Source: Vanrija pseudolonga (taxonomy: Eukaryota; Basidiomycota; Tremellomycetes; Trichosporonales; Trichosporonaceae). Taken from it: a stretch of DNA of 64,000 nucleotides. This document shows positions 12,065-24,578 of the stretch, piece by piece. The DNA lies in contig NC_085849.1 in NCBI RefSeq assembly GCF_020906515.1, positions 3,844,001 through 3,908,000 of the forward strand, read 5' to 3'. The notes beneath the pieces were generated by a model, which did no database searches, had not been told where the DNA came from, and worked only from the letters and a program-made list of their open reading frames with translations. The position numbers and the translations under genes are program-made. Each line of letters opens with the position of its first letter. Within the stretch, counting starts at the first letter, position 1.

Positions 12065-14289
12065 CTATTCTCGCCTCGCAGTACCCGCTCTGACCGACAT
12101 GGCCTCGTCGAGGGCGCGGGCCTCATCCCACGCACCGCCTGGGCTGTCGACTTCCTCTCCAAAGGCACGTCGACGCTGTGCCCAGTCATCTTCGCTCTCC
12201 ACTTCGACCAGTGTGGGCCATGTTGTTGTCCACGTCTTGCCACTCTTCTCGACGTGTGTCGATAGTAATGTCGACAGGTTGCGGGCGTACTCGACCAGCT
12301 GGAAGACGAGCGACACGTTGGGACCCATCCAAGCCGACTTGCCCTTGACAAAGTCGTAGGCGTCCTGCATGGTACGAAGATTGTTGAGTTGCTCTGGCAT
12401 GGCACCAGCAGCCGCAAGGGTCATGACGTAGGCGACAGCTAGGGTTGCTGAGCGTGAAACACCGCACTGGCAGCTGAGGAGGTGGGTGGTCAGAGCAGAA
12501 CGACCGTGTTGAACGTGTGCCAAAAAACTTACTGAATAATCACTGGGGTGCCAGCCTTGCGGCGGACCTCGAGCCAGCGGATGGCCTCCCAGAACCGCCA
12601 CTTGTCGTCGGTCTCGTCACCACCGGTGTAGTCGCCTCCGTTGATGAGCTCGGTGAGCGAGGCAGTGTCGGGCACGTCGGCGAGGCCGGCTTCACCATGA
12701 GACCAGCGAAGATGGGCATAGTCGACTGCTGGTCGGTCGTCCTCGGCCGGGTATGACTTGATGACAACCTTGGGCTTCTTGGAGCCGGCAGTAACCGAGG
12801 GTTGGGGCCATTCCCAGCCGTCGTCTCTTGTAGACTCGTCAAACGGGTTCTCAATCTCCTGGGCGACGTTGATGACAGCCACGCGGGTCGCCGTCGGAGC
12901 CCAGACGTCCCAGCGCCAGAAGGAGTCTTCAGCGCCAAGCCACACGCCAGGAACGAGCTCAACCGGGCCGTCGCAGTATGGCTCAAACGAGGTTTGAGGA
13001 TATCCCATGTCAAAGGATTCGCCGCTAATAGCAGGCGAAGTCGACGACAAGCTCAGCGAGTCGGTGGCTGAAGCAGACGAAGACGTAAGGCTGGCCGACG
13101 TTGACATGGGCGGGACGGCACTCGTGTCGGAACAAGAGCTTGAGACACTGGGACCGCTGCCGCGCTCCTCAATGGTGGGAACGCTCCGTAGGGAGGGGTA
13201 GGCCGACTGTGATGTCCGCGGGTCAGGGACTTCAGCATATGTTCCCGACGGTGTGCCCGCGCTCCGCATCCGGGCATGACCTCGGCTTCTCATTCCAGGA
13301 TAGTGGTAGGGCGCGCCTCCAGGGGTCGGTGGGACAGGCATGTCGTCTCCGCCGGGAGGGTGAGTGATGAGGCTGAGAAGACTTGGCCGACGATGCGATT
13401 TGTGCGTGTTGCGGCCAAGCGACGTGACGGCAAGGGCTGGTGTCCGTGGTGGACCTGGTGTGAGCGGGGTTTGCGACGGTCCCGCTGCCTGCTGCGAGGC
13501 CGCGGTCGTCGGGGTCGGGGTCGAGTTGCCGGTCGAGGGAGTGGATGAGTTGTGGAAGGACGTTGCGCCGCCGAGGGACAAGGAGAGGCCCTTTGGGTTC
13601 AAACGTTTCAAGCTCAAGACGGGTGGGAGCGACGGGGGCGACGACTTGCGAGCCGAGAATGAGCTCTTGGGCGTGAGTGTGGATGTTGTTGAGGGGGTGG
13701 GGGCCTCTGCTGACAGCAGCTCCGTAGGCATGGGCGACGCGAGTCGGACATCTTGAATGCCGTTGATGAGGCTCGAGGTGAGCGGCGTGGTGGAGCGGGA
13801 GAAGGCCTTTGGCGAGGCGGGCATTATTGTGACGGTCTGTTCTCCACTATCTTCCAAGGGCTCGTTGCCAGAGCCCACTGTTGTTGGAGGGCCCATTGGA
13901 ATGGACAATGAGAGGCGTAGAGGGGCAGGTCTGTGAGCGGAAACAGAGGAGGCTCGTCGGCGGGGTGAATCGCGCAAGGGGTGGCTGGGCTTGACGTTGC
14001 TCTCAGAGTCGCGTCTAAAGCGCTTCGCCGGGTGGAGCGCTGTCGACGACGACGGCGGCAGTGTGGAGACAGGGGCAGCGTCAAGAGCACGCGGCCGCTT
14101 CAAGACTGCAATAGGGCGACACTGGGCTGCTGTTGCCGTTGTCGATGGCGAGGGCGGCGCGGATGAGGATGAAGAAAGGGCGCTTCTCGGAATGGGGAGA
14201 CGAGGTCGGGGCGAGGAGAGTTCGTGCGGGGAGACGGATAGCGGAGAGAGGTCGTGCGGTGAGGATGGTGGGAAAGGGAGGCAGAGCAT
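12065..14289 (-). CDS. Dual-specificity (MAP kinase-type) protein phosphatase
   Basis: A cysteine-based phosphatase expected to remove phosphate from Tyr and Thr of a MAP kinase (Msg5/Pmp1-like role, inferred). Exon 1 (14289-12533) and exon 2 (12473-12065) join exactly inside the active site, producing VIIHCQCGVSRSATLAVAY, the HCxxGxxRS signature with nucleophile Cys and phosphate-binding Arg. The substrate-side DSP fold (VPGVWLGAED onward) precedes it. The first 400 or so residues are Ser/Pro-rich and disordered, as in fungal MAPK phosphatases where such tails hold docking sites. I chose the ATG at 14289 (MLCLPFPPSSP) because the 74 residues upstream are His/Arg-rich and look untranslated; an in-frame ATG at 14511 exists. 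The upstream region is unusually long. Confidence 0.88.
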
Positions 14290-15437
14290 CAGAACTGATG
14301 TACCAACGGGGTCGGCGGGGCGGTTGAAGGGGGTGGGTGAGTGGGAGGTGATGGTTGTGTTGTGGTTGTGATGGCGACCAGAGTGGCGCGAGTGGGTGAA
14401 ATAGGTGCGAGATGAACGCGATGCAAGGTCGAAGTGCGAAGAGGAAATTGTTGTCAGCACATGGGTATTAAACGTGTTGTTGCGCGAGCGATGGCGACGA
14501 AGAGATGGCAAGGATCAAGAAGAATGCGAGGAGGAGCACAAGGGGAAGGGGGAGGTTGCTACTGCGACGGCGGCGGCGGCGGCGACGAGGACGAGGACAA
14601 CGACTTCTTGCAAGAGAGCGCGAGAGTGCGTGGATACCGTCCGTCTTTGCCGTGGCAGTGCAGATGTGTGTGTTCAAGGGAGTTTGTTGTCACAGCTCTG
14701 AGACAGAAATGCACTGCGCTGGTGCTTGCCTGCTGCACGCTGCACGCGGCGAGGCGCGAGTCGCGAGTCGGTCGCTCGCGGCTGCTGCTGCAGTGAGGTG
14801 TGAGGGTTGAGGAGTGCGCGCGCGTGTCGCAACGCCAACTTGTAGGGTCAATCAAGCAACAGGGGGGGGGGGGGCAGGGGCAGACGGACAGGGGCTGGGA
14901 CAGGGGTGGGTGCGCGGGGTGAAGGTTGGATGGGTGCGGTGGAGGCAGAGGGCCTGTTGCCTCACGCTCGGGCTAACGGCGGCGAGGGGGGGAAGGTGCG
15001 CAGGGAAGGCACCAGGGTGAGACGAGACGAGACGACGACTGAGAGGGGGGAGGGGGGGGGGGGCGACAATCACCTGCTAGACGTGCAGTGGCTGCTAGGC
15101 GGTTGCCACCATGACCATGACCATGAGAGGGTGGGGAGGGGGAAGGGCAAGGGGGTGATGGGAGAAAGAGTCAAGAGATGAGGAGGAGATGCAAGGTTGC
15201 CGTTCGAGACAACAAAGGAGAGTGTGTGTCAGATTGTCATGGTCGTGTGGGCGTGGTGGGGTGGGGGGGGAGACACGCAAGAGGCTGGAACAACGCCAAC
15301 CCGCCAATGACGGAAAAAAGTAAAATGAGACAATGCAAGGTGGATCGCGGCGCTGCGCGGAGGCGGCGGCGGCGACGTGCACGACGATTGAATTGAGATG
15401 AGACCCGGAGTCCGAGGCCCGAGGATGTGCAGCAAGC

Positions 15438-15470
<33 letters not shown>

Positions 15471-16969
15471 GCAACAAGTCTGGACAAAGGCAATCCCAAA
15501 TCTCTCCCCCCCCCTCCCCCCTTCAACCCCTTCTTGCTCCCTGTTCGGTTGGGCACTGTCCGCCCCCGTTCACGGCCTGCGCCGCCGCCGCCCACGCCGC
15601 CTACGCCACGCCAACCGCAATACAATGTACCCGCCTAATTGTCACAGGCTGCGCCACGCCGCACGCGCCGGGACAGCGTGTTTCGAAGACACACCAGTGC
15701 ACGCACGGCGCTCCCCTCGATCGAGTCGACGCAGGCAGGTATGCAGAAAGCAAGCTGCAAGGCAACTAACTCACCATGGCAGATGGGTGCGCACAGACTA
15801 GAGTGCAAAGGTGCGAGTTAGGGGCGAAAGCGAGTGAGCGCACACAAAAGTCACAGTGTCGTCGCGACGAGACGAGCCGACGTCGGTCGCTGAGCAGCGA
15901 GCGAGCGAGCGCACTTGTCGGTTGTCGTCGTGTCGTCGTGAAACGAAACGCAGGGCCTGGAGCGGGCGAGTGGGCGGGTGGGCGTGGGGCACGAGCTAAA
16001 GAGCTACGGCACGAGTGAGTGAGTGGGTGTGAATAAATGATGAGAATGAGCAATGTCAAGACGACGACAGGACTGGCCGTAAATCTTGGATGATTCATGA
16101 CACACACACGCACGGCGGCATGATGCATAGAGTTGAGAGGGACAGCGGCAAGGCAAGGCAAGGCGACGAGAGAGGGAGAGGCGCCTCACCCGCACAACTC
16201 TGACATCCCACCCAGCCCGCGTTGGTTGTCGCCCCGCCTGCCTGCCTGCCTCCTGTCGGGTCTCCCCCCCCCACCGCCCGTCGAAACAAATCCCCCTGGC
16301 ACAAAGGCTTAACGTGGAAACAGAACCAAGCTTCATTGCCCCCTTTTTTGCCAGTTTGTAACTTGCTGGGTAGGCTGCAAGCGTGCTAGCTGCTCCTGCT
16401 GCTCCTGCTGCTTGCTGCTTTCGGGGCATTGTTGCACTGCATGCACCAGTCCAACAAGGCAACGAGGCGGCACGCGGTGGCCCACATGCTGGACTTGCTA
16501 CGTCGCATTGTCACCCGCTGCGTCAGTTGTTCGCTACTTGAAACGGCATGGCAGCAGATTTCACAATCTTGACGTAGCCGTCATCATCGGCGTGCGTCGA
16601 CCAAGCAAGGCATCACGCGCCACGATGAGCCGCGCCTCGCGCCTCCTCTCACCCACCCCCGCACAACCCTCGTCGTGCATTGTTCCGGAATGTGACATTC
16701 TCGTCCTTGGCCCCAGCCATTGTTTTTACGTTGCTGGCTTCGCAGTGTGCATGCCAAATCAGGGCATAAAAATACCTTGCAACATTACCCTGACCTTCTC
16801 ATGTCCTCGCAGTGCCTCCCCCCTTGCCTGCCCCTCCTCGTCTTTTGCCCGCTTTGGGCCAGACCCGAGCCAGGCCATGCAGCTGGCCCAACTGCACCCA
16901 ACTTCGGCTCTAGCCTCGCCTCCCCCCTCAAATTCAAAATCTCCATTCGACACTCGCTCCAAACTCGCT
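14290..16969. other. 2.7-kb gene-free region upstream of the phosphatase
   Basis: No supported coding exon. The region is rich in simple sequence: poly-G runs near 14862-14873 and 15050-15062, a CAG array near 15438-15468, and purine- or pyrimidine-skewed stretches throughout. It probably holds a long promoter and 5' leader for the phosphatase gene, perhaps with leader introns, plus the nucleoporin 3' end at its right edge. Confidence 0.45.
15438..15468 (+). repeat. (CAG)n microsatellite
   Basis: About ten CAG units, preceded by a short CAAG-type stretch, in the gene-free region upstream of the phosphatase. It is not in a supported coding frame. Confidence 0.9.
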
Positions 16970-19900
16970 CTACTTGTTACCAAACCCGCTGAAACTAATG
17001 CAAAACACACGTAAGCTCACTTTCTCCGACACAAACTCTCCTTGAATCAAAACTCACCTGAAAAAGCCCGTTGGCTTGCTGGGAGCACTGCCCCCGTTGC
17101 TGTTGCTCGCTTCAGTCGTTGGCGGGGTTACAACGGACCCAAATAACGTCCCCTGAGAGGCGGTAGGCGCTGGCGGGAGTGGCGTATGGCCAAGTCTGGC
17201 TGCCGCTCCATGGGCTCGCGTAGAGGGCGAATTGCGGCGCGCAGACGGAGCAGACGAGCTAGACAGCGTCCCGGGATCGAGCACCAGTTTGATTCCCGAG
17301 AACGAGCCCGCGACAGGTAATGGCGAGCTCGTCGCGACATTATTGGTCGGAGCCGCAGGAGTAGACGGAGCGGGAGCCGGAGAATGCGCAGCACCGCTCG
17401 CGGGTGCTTTCGATGAAGCACCAGGGGTAGCCGCAATTGGAGAAGCCACCGCCGCAATCGTGGCTGGGGGTGGCGACGACCTGGCGTACTTTGGCGTTCT
17501 GGAAATGGAAGCTCCCAGGTTCTGCTGCTTTGGGCTCTGCTTGAAGCTGCCTGGAACAGGCATGCTATCAACGTGCAGGGGTCCCTTGGCGACAGACGCG
17601 TGCGCCACGAGGCTTGAAGGCACGAGACGTGGGCGCTCGTCCTTGCCGGTTTCCAGCTTGGTGACGACCGCAGTCTTGCGTGTAATGCGGAGGCGGCGCG
17701 ACTGGTCCAAAGCAGCGGCAGCGGCCTTGCGGACATCGGTGGTGGGCTCGACCGACGGTTTCGGGTTGGCCGCCTTGCTCGTCGTTGCCTGGGGCGTTCC
17801 GAAGAGACCGCCTGACCGCGGTGCGGGCGATACGGCCGCAGACGCTGGCGAGCGGCTAGCGGAGAAGCTTGACCGCTGGCGGGACGGCGTACCAGGCCCG
17901 GGGGTTGACTCGCGAACGCTGCGGCCCAGACCGAGGTCGCTGTATCGGCGCGACAGGTCGTCGATCACCTGGTCGCGGTCACGAACCGCGACGTCAACGT
18001 TACGAAGGGTACGCTGAATGCGCTCGAGCGCTGGCTGCTGCGACAATCGGCGGCTGTCGCGGTTATGCTCAGAGCGACGTTTCAGACCAGCGATCCCAGC
18101 GTCCAGCTCGTCCAGCCTCGCCTCGGTCATTTGGACCACCTTGCGCAGGCGAAGTTGCGCCGCGGCCTGCTGGGGACTAAGCTCTTTGATCTGCATGGCG
18201 CGAGCAAACGACGGGTCCTTGCGAGCCTTGACAAACTTTTCAGCTTGCCCCACCTTCATGTCGGCTAAAAACAACATCAGCACGGCCCCTCCGGCCATCC
18301 GCCACACTTACTCTTCAACATGCGCGACTGGAGTTCGGCAAGGGTAATGTCCGATTGGCGGACCTCGTAGCGCACAGACGCAATCTCCTGCGACAGCTCG
18401 TCGGTGATGGCAAGGACATCCTCAAGTGCAGAGAACGGAAGCGTCGTTTGCTGCGAGATGGTGGACGAGGATGCCTTGGGGAAGCCAGGGGACTCGAGAG
18501 CGGAGTGGTATCCAGCGTTCGATTTGAGTGTCGTCTTGAGCTTTGAGACGTCAGCTTGGACCGTTTGAGATCCAGCCACTTACCGTAGTGAGATCAGTCT
18601 GGACGTCGGAAATGATGCGCTCCAGCGTAGCTGCCATGGTCTTGGGGTGGGCGGCCGGTGCGGCCGGGGCCGCAGGTGGGGGAGGGCGCTTCGGAACAGT
18701 GAATGTCTGCACAGGCTCGGTGGGAGGAGGAGGGGGGGCGGCTGTGGTGGAAGGGCCAGCGGACAGTGGCGGAGGTCCCTGCGCAAGGCTAATCGTCTTG
18801 GGAGTGGACACGGCGGGTGTGGCAATCGCGGGCGCAGCAGCAGGGGGCTTTCCGAGGCCCAAGCCTCCAAACGGACTGGGTGCCGCTGGAGTTGACGGGG
18901 TCTTTGCTCCAAACAAGCTACCAGGAGCCGGGGCGGAGGTCGGCGGCGCAGGGGTGCTGCCAAACAGGCCACCGGGGGCCGGGGCCGGGGTCGCGAAAGG
19001 CGGGGGCGTGTTGTTTCCAAACAGGCTTCCTGGGGCAGGAGCAGTGGTAGGAGCCGCCGTAGTAAGAGGCTTGTTTCCGAACAGGCTGCCAGGAGCTGGG
19101 GCAGGTGTTGTCCCAAACAGGCTGGTAGCAGCTGGCTTGGTGGCCCCGCCAAAACTGAAGCCACCTGCAGGCGGCGCAGGCCCTCCGGCGGCAGGAGCTG
19201 TCGCGGGGGCCTTGGCACCGAAGGCACCGAAGCCACCAACAGCTGGGACAGAGGGGGGCTTGGGGGGACCCGTGGCTGCAGCCGCGGGCGTGGCACCAGG
19301 GCGAGGAGCCTCGCAGACGGTGCACTGCTCCTTGGCCGAGTCGGGGTTCTTGAGCATACACGTGTCGCAAGTCCACTCGGGCCCGGACGAGGCAGTAGGG
19401 GCAGGTGCAGCGGGCTTCTGCTGGCCAAAGCTGAAGCCGCCGGCCTTGGGAACCGCGCCGGCTGGGCTGAAGCCTCCGGCTGCTGGCGCAGAAGTCGAAG
19501 ACGCTGCCGGCTTGGCACCAAACCCGGCGAACCCACCAGTCGTGGGGACAGCTGGCGGCTTGGGAGGGCCAGCGGCAGGAGGAGTAGCAGCACCCGGGCG
19601 AGGTGTCTCGCAGACGGTGCACTGTTCCTTTGCCGAGTCGGGGTTTTTGAGCATACAGGTGTCGCACGTCCACTCGGGGCCAGTCGAGGTCGCTGGGGCG
19701 GGTGGGGTGGGCTTCTGACCAAAGCTGAAGCCACCAGCTTTGGGGACGGAGCCCGTGGGAGTGAAGCCTCCAGTAGTTGGCGCCGACGTGGATGACGAGG
19801 CGGGTGGCTTGGCTCCGAAACCGGCGAATCCGCCAGTGGTGGGCACGGCAGGTGGCTTGGGAGGACCAGTAGAGGCAGGAGCAGCCGCGCCGGGGCGAGG

Positions 19901-22900
19901 AGACTCGCAGACCGTGCACTGCTCCTTCGCGGAGTCGGGGTTCTTAAGCATGCAGGTGTCGCAAGTCCACTCCGGGCCCGCCGTCGCGGCAGGAGTAGCA
20001 GCAGCCGGGGCCTTGCCGAAGCTGAAGCCACCCGCCGAGGGCACAGCGCCCGTAGGCGTGAACCCTCCAGCGGCCGGGGTCGGCGATGACGACGAGGAGG
20101 CAGCAGGTGCCTTGACTCCGAACCCAGCAAAGCCGCCAGTGGTAGGAACAGAAGGGGGCTTGGGAGGGCCAGTAGCGGCGGGAGGTGCAGGAGGAGCAGC
20201 GCCTGGACGAGGCGCCTCGCAGACGGTGCACTTTTCCTTGGCAGAGTCGGGGTTCTTGAGCATGCATGTGTCGCAGGTCCATTCGTCTGGCGGTGAGACG
20301 ACGGGCTGAGTGGTGAACGGCGGCGTGGAGGAGTCCTTCTCCTCTTTGTCGGCATCTCCACCAAAGCTGAACACGGGCTTCTTTTCCTCCTTCTTGTTAT
20401 TGTTGTTGCCGAACAAGGGCGCCGCAGCAGCCGAGGCGAGTCCGAGACCAACGCCAAACTGGGACTTGGGCGACTGGCTCAGTGCCGACGACTCCTTGTC
20501 ATTGTCCTCGGGTGAAGGTGGGACCGATGCCGCAGGTGATCCGGAAGGCGTCGAGGTTTCATCCTCGGCAGAGCGCACGGGGAGGGCACTCAGTGGGGAC
20601 GAGGTCTTCGGCGCGTGCTTGTTGGCAAAGGTCGCCGAGGGGCTGCCGGGCTGGGGCGAGAGGCGAGAGAGTAGCGACGGGGTGCCGCTGCCGGAGGCCT
20701 GCTGGTTCGGTGGCGTCTGGGTGGCGGGGGGTCCCATTCTCGACAGGAGCGAAGGAGGAGACGAGCCAGGCTGGGAAGCAAACCAAGTAGGCGACTTGGG
20801 GGGCTTTGAGGGGCTAGTTTCTTGATCGTCATCGTCCTCGCCCTCCGAGGCAGTCTCGTCGCCCTCGGGGATGGTGTCCATCTCCGGGGCGTGAACAAAG
20901 GATGGTCTGCTGCGAATCGAGTGACCTTCCTCGTGCTCCTCCTCCTCGTCCTCATCTTCCTCCGCGTTCTCATCCTCCTCGTCCTCGAACCCGGCAGCGT
21001 CTTCCTCCTCGTCATACTCATCGTCGTATTCCTCGTCATCGTACTCCTCCTCGTCATAGTCGTCATCGTCCTCGTTTTCGTCGACGTCGTCTTCGGGATC
21101 GACAATCTCATCGGGGAGGCTGACGGGCGTGGGCGTGACCGTGGGAGTGGAGGTAGCGGGGGCGGGCTCGGTGGGTGCGGGAGTGGGCAAGGCATACCCT
21201 TCCGGCATGACTGCCTTCTCAGGCTTGGGAGCTTCAACAGGCGCGTGTTCTGGCGACTTGGAGGGCGCAGGGGCAAACACCGAGTCCTTCTTCGCAGTGG
21301 AGCCAAAGGAGAATGGCTTGGCAGGACCGTCACCAAATACCGACTTGGTCTCGCCAGCTGCCGCGAAGCCTGCGAATCCGCCAGCAGGCTTCTTGTCATC
21401 GCTGCCTGTCGAAACCTTGGCAGCGAACCCGCCAAAGCCGCCCGAGATGCTGCCAAAGCCCGAGCCAGCCGCCGGAGTGGAAGTGGTAGCCGACTTGGTC
21501 TGGCCAAAGCCTGATGACTGGCCAAAGGCAGAGCTACCCAAGGCAGTGGTCTTAACGAACCCAGGCTTGGCGTCCTGGCCCGACGAGCCGCTGCCAATGG
21601 CTGATGGCTTGCCGAATGTGCTGCCCGCGGCTGCTGGGGTAGAAGTCGGCGAGGATGAGAAGGCTGATGGGGTAGTTGTACTGCCGGTAAAGGCAGAGGT
21701 CTTGGAGGCACTGCCACCGAAGGCACCAAAGCCGCCAGACGTGGCGGATCCGAAAGCGGTGGCGGGTTTGATGAATGACGAGGCTGATGACGGTGCTGCT
21801 GGTGGAGGAGCCGGCTTGGCCATGCGAGCTGGTGCCTCATCATCGTCGTCCTCAAGGCCTGGGACGCGCGCCTTGCCAGCGGGGGGCGAGGGGGGTGGTG
21901 ATTCGAGACCAGGAACGGTCTTACTGGACGAAAGGCCGGCACCCAAGTCTCCGAGGCCAAACGCGTCGCCACCGGCGGCCGCTGGCTTGTTGTCGTCCTT
22001 CTTCGCAAAGGGGTTGGTGTTGTTGCCCTGGCCAAAGAGGTTGGTGGGTGGGGCCTTGGTGTCCTTGGGCGCCTCGGCGGGCTTGTCCGCTGCGGGGGCG
22101 GGTTTGTCGAATGCGCTGCCGCCGGTACCGCCAAACGAGCTCTTGCCAAAGCCACTGCTGCTGCCAAAGGCGCTGCCGCCGCCGAACGCACTGCCAGCGC
22201 CAAACGCGCTAGATCCGAAAGCCGGCTTGGCCTCATCCTTCTTTGGCACGGTGGTGGAGCCTCCAAAGTTGAAGGCAGGCGCAGAAGGCTTGGCTCCAAA
22301 CGCTGAGTCCTTGGACGCGGCGGCTCCAAAGGCCGAGCCACCAGACGAGGCCCCGAACGCGCTGGTGCCAAAGGCTGAGCCAGTGGACGCCTTGCTGCCA
22401 AAGGCAGATTGGGGTGTCGAGGACTGTCCAAAGGCCGAAGGAGTGGAAGACTGACCAAAGGCTGACGGCGAAGACGACTGCCCAAAGGCAGAGGCGCCGA
22501 AAGCTGAGGGTGTGGAAGACTGCCCGAACGCTGACGAACCGAAGGCAGGCTTAGCAGCGGGTGTCGTAGATGGGGTGGTGGATTGGCCAAAGCCCGAGGA
22601 GCCGAACGCGGGCGCCTTGGGTGCTGCTGCTGGGGTCGTGGACCCGCCGAACGCTGAAGTGCCAAACGCAGGCTTGGCCGGTGTTGATGATGGCGTGGTG
22701 GACTGGCCGAATCCTGAGGACTGTCCAAACGCGGGCTTGGGTGCAGCGGCGGGCTGGCCAAATGCCGAGGTAGGGGCGGAGGACTGGCCGAAAGCAGACT
22801 TGGCGCCGAAGGCAGAGCCGCCAGCTGGGGCGCCGCCGAACGCAGACTTGCCGAAGCCTCCAAAAGCGGGCTTGGCTGCTTCGACTGTGGCGACGGGGGC

Positions 22901-24354
22901 AATGGTCGCAGGAGTAGCGGCGGGAGCTGGGGTGGCGGCGGCTCCAGTGACCATGTAGGGGTATGCTCCGGCATCGTCATATCTCACGTCAAAGCTGATG
23001 ATCTGGCCAGAGTGGCTGTAGACAAGCAGGCGCGGCGCAGGCGGTAAATCAGGCTGCTCTTCACCACCGACCATGCCGCGCTTGATGGCCTTGGTGCTGG
23101 TGAGGTCGAGCTCGAGGCCGAGGGCGGAGGTCCCTTCCCCAGCGGCAGGCAAGCTTCCGCGGGCCGTCCCCTCCAACACGACAATCTCCCACTCTGGCGT
23201 GGATGTCTTGTCGGCTGGCGGCTTGCCGACCATCTGGCCAATCTCGGCGGCAGCAGCCGAGAGGAGGAAGGCAACGTGCTTCGTCTGTCCCCACTGTTGG
23301 AGGCCGGCGTAGAGACGGAACGCCGACGCCCGGCTGGGGTAGCCCATGGTGTCGCTCATGTCGAAGAATTTCGTATAGGTAATCTCCTGCTTGTTGCGGT
23401 GGATGGTGTAGAGGTCGACCTCGTCAGATCCCTCAGCGGCGTAGCCGGCAAGGAAGAGATCATTTTCGAGCCACTGCAGGAATGCGGGCTGCTCGCCGTT
23501 CAGCTCGGGGGGTGCTGGCACCTGGTTCTTGACCTCGCCTTCCGGCGAGTACTGGACGAGCTTGCCATCGGGTGTGCCGAGCACGATCTGCTTGCCCTTT
23601 ACGGACCACGAGCCGGCTGTGAACGGTCCAGCTAAAGGTTTCGAGACCTGCGCCTTGGCAACGTCGACAAACACCAGCCCCTGTGGCGCGAGTAGTGTGA
23701 CAAGGTTGGCCTGCTGTTCACTCGGCGCCGCAGGGTTGGGCAGCACGTCGAGGAGGTTGGAGGGGATGCCCGACGTCAGCGTAGCGTACGGAGCTGTATT
23801 TCCCGCCGCGAGGTCCTGCAGCTGGAAGAGGAGCACCGCGTCGTTGGCGGTAACGACCACCAGGCGCTGGTCGCCGGTGGCGAGTCTGGGCAGTCAGCAC
23901 CCATCGGCCCACACACTCACTTGATCCACACGGGGCGGGCGGGGAGAGGTACAGTGGCGACAGGCGTCGAATTCACGTTTGTAGCGTCCTTGACCGCGTC
24001 CTCCACGAGCTTGTGAAGCGCCGAGAGCCGGTGCACGCGGAGGTCTGTTGTCAGCGGCGCCATCACAAGACCACCTCACCATTGTTGCCGCCGACAATGA
24101 GCAAGTCGGCACTGTTCGCAACCGCGAGCATCGAGCTGTGCGCCGGGAGGCCGTCGAGGCCCACTGGGTCCGACACACGCACATACACCTCGTGGTTGGT
24201 CTTGACGAGCTTGAGCCACTGCAGGTCAGTAGGGCACACCAGTCTGCCAGGAACCCACGTCAATGTCCACCTCGTCGCCTTCGAGCAGGCGCGTCGAGGG
24301 GCCTGCAGAGGCGTCACCCATGGCCAGCGCGCCGAACGCGTTGGAGCTAGCCAT
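16970..24354 (-). CDS. NUP159: Nup159/Nup214-type FG nucleoporin with four RanBP2-type zinc fingers
   Basis: A cytoplasmic-face nuclear pore protein that should anchor the mRNA export helicase Dbp5 through its N-terminal beta-propeller. Exons are 24354-24259, 24218-24080, 24044-23921, 23885-18584, 18540-18312, 18264-17058 and 16988-16970, giving 2371 residues, well above the yeast length of about 1460. Order: propeller (residues ~30-420); long FG region with many SAFG/GFG repeats; acidic block (20,930-21,110); four near-identical fingers C-x2-C-x10-C-x2-C (about 20219-20284, 19907-19973, 19610-19676, 19312-19378); more FG; coiled coil (MKVGQAEKFVKARKDP onward) for the Nup82 complex; Ser/Pro tail. 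Introns are 35-43 nt in the 5' part. The last 19-nt exon encodes SGFGNK and the stop, inferred from splice sites. The fingers are unusual for a fungal Nup159. Confidence 0.9.
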
Positions 24355-24578
24355 GGCGGTGGTTGTGGAATGAGTTGAAAGAAAGCGAGAGTGACAGCAA
24401 TGAGCGAGTTGCGACAACACTTGACGACATTGTTGAGCCGCGAGCAACATTTCGGTGTGTGGGGATTTGCTCCCGCTCGTTCGTCACTCACTCGGCTTCT
24501 CAATTGTTGTTCCTCGACACCTCCTTCCTCGAGCTTGTCCCTTCCTCTCTCCATTCTCCATTGCTATCGCACACATAC
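24355..24578. promoter_or_regulatory. Divergent NUP159/CET1 promoter
   Basis: Only 224 bp separate the two start codons, so both promoters must fit or overlap here. The CET1-proximal half is CT-rich (TCCTCGACACCTCCTTCC and similar), as in many fungal leaders. No TATA box was recognised. Confidence 0.6.

Noticed and set aside
14290-14511. Upstream in-frame ATG for the phosphatase
   Set aside because: The extra 74 residues are His/Thr/Arg-rich and unlike the Pro/Ser tail that follows; more likely a leader, though it cannot be excluded without transcripts.
15766-16161. Frames in the 14.3-17 kb gap
   Set aside because: They are short, Arg/Ser/His-rich, and no splice joins give a recognisable protein.
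18543-19718. 391-codon Gly/Ala/Pro-rich plus-strand frame
   Set aside because: It mirrors the FG and zinc-finger repeats of NUP159 on the other strand; no domain and the composition of a shadow frame.
19300-20290. Regularly spaced near-identical segments resembling an array
   Set aside because: The period is about 300 nt in an open reading frame encoding zinc fingers; it is a protein repeat, not CRISPR or satellite DNA.
21129-22454. 441-codon plus-strand frame opposite the FG repeats
   Set aside because: Shadow of periodic FG codons; the nucleoporin reading is strongly supported.
20590-22980. 796-codon minus-strand frame within NUP159
   Set aside because: A shifted-frame reading of the FG-repeat region; Pro/Arg/Leu-only composition.
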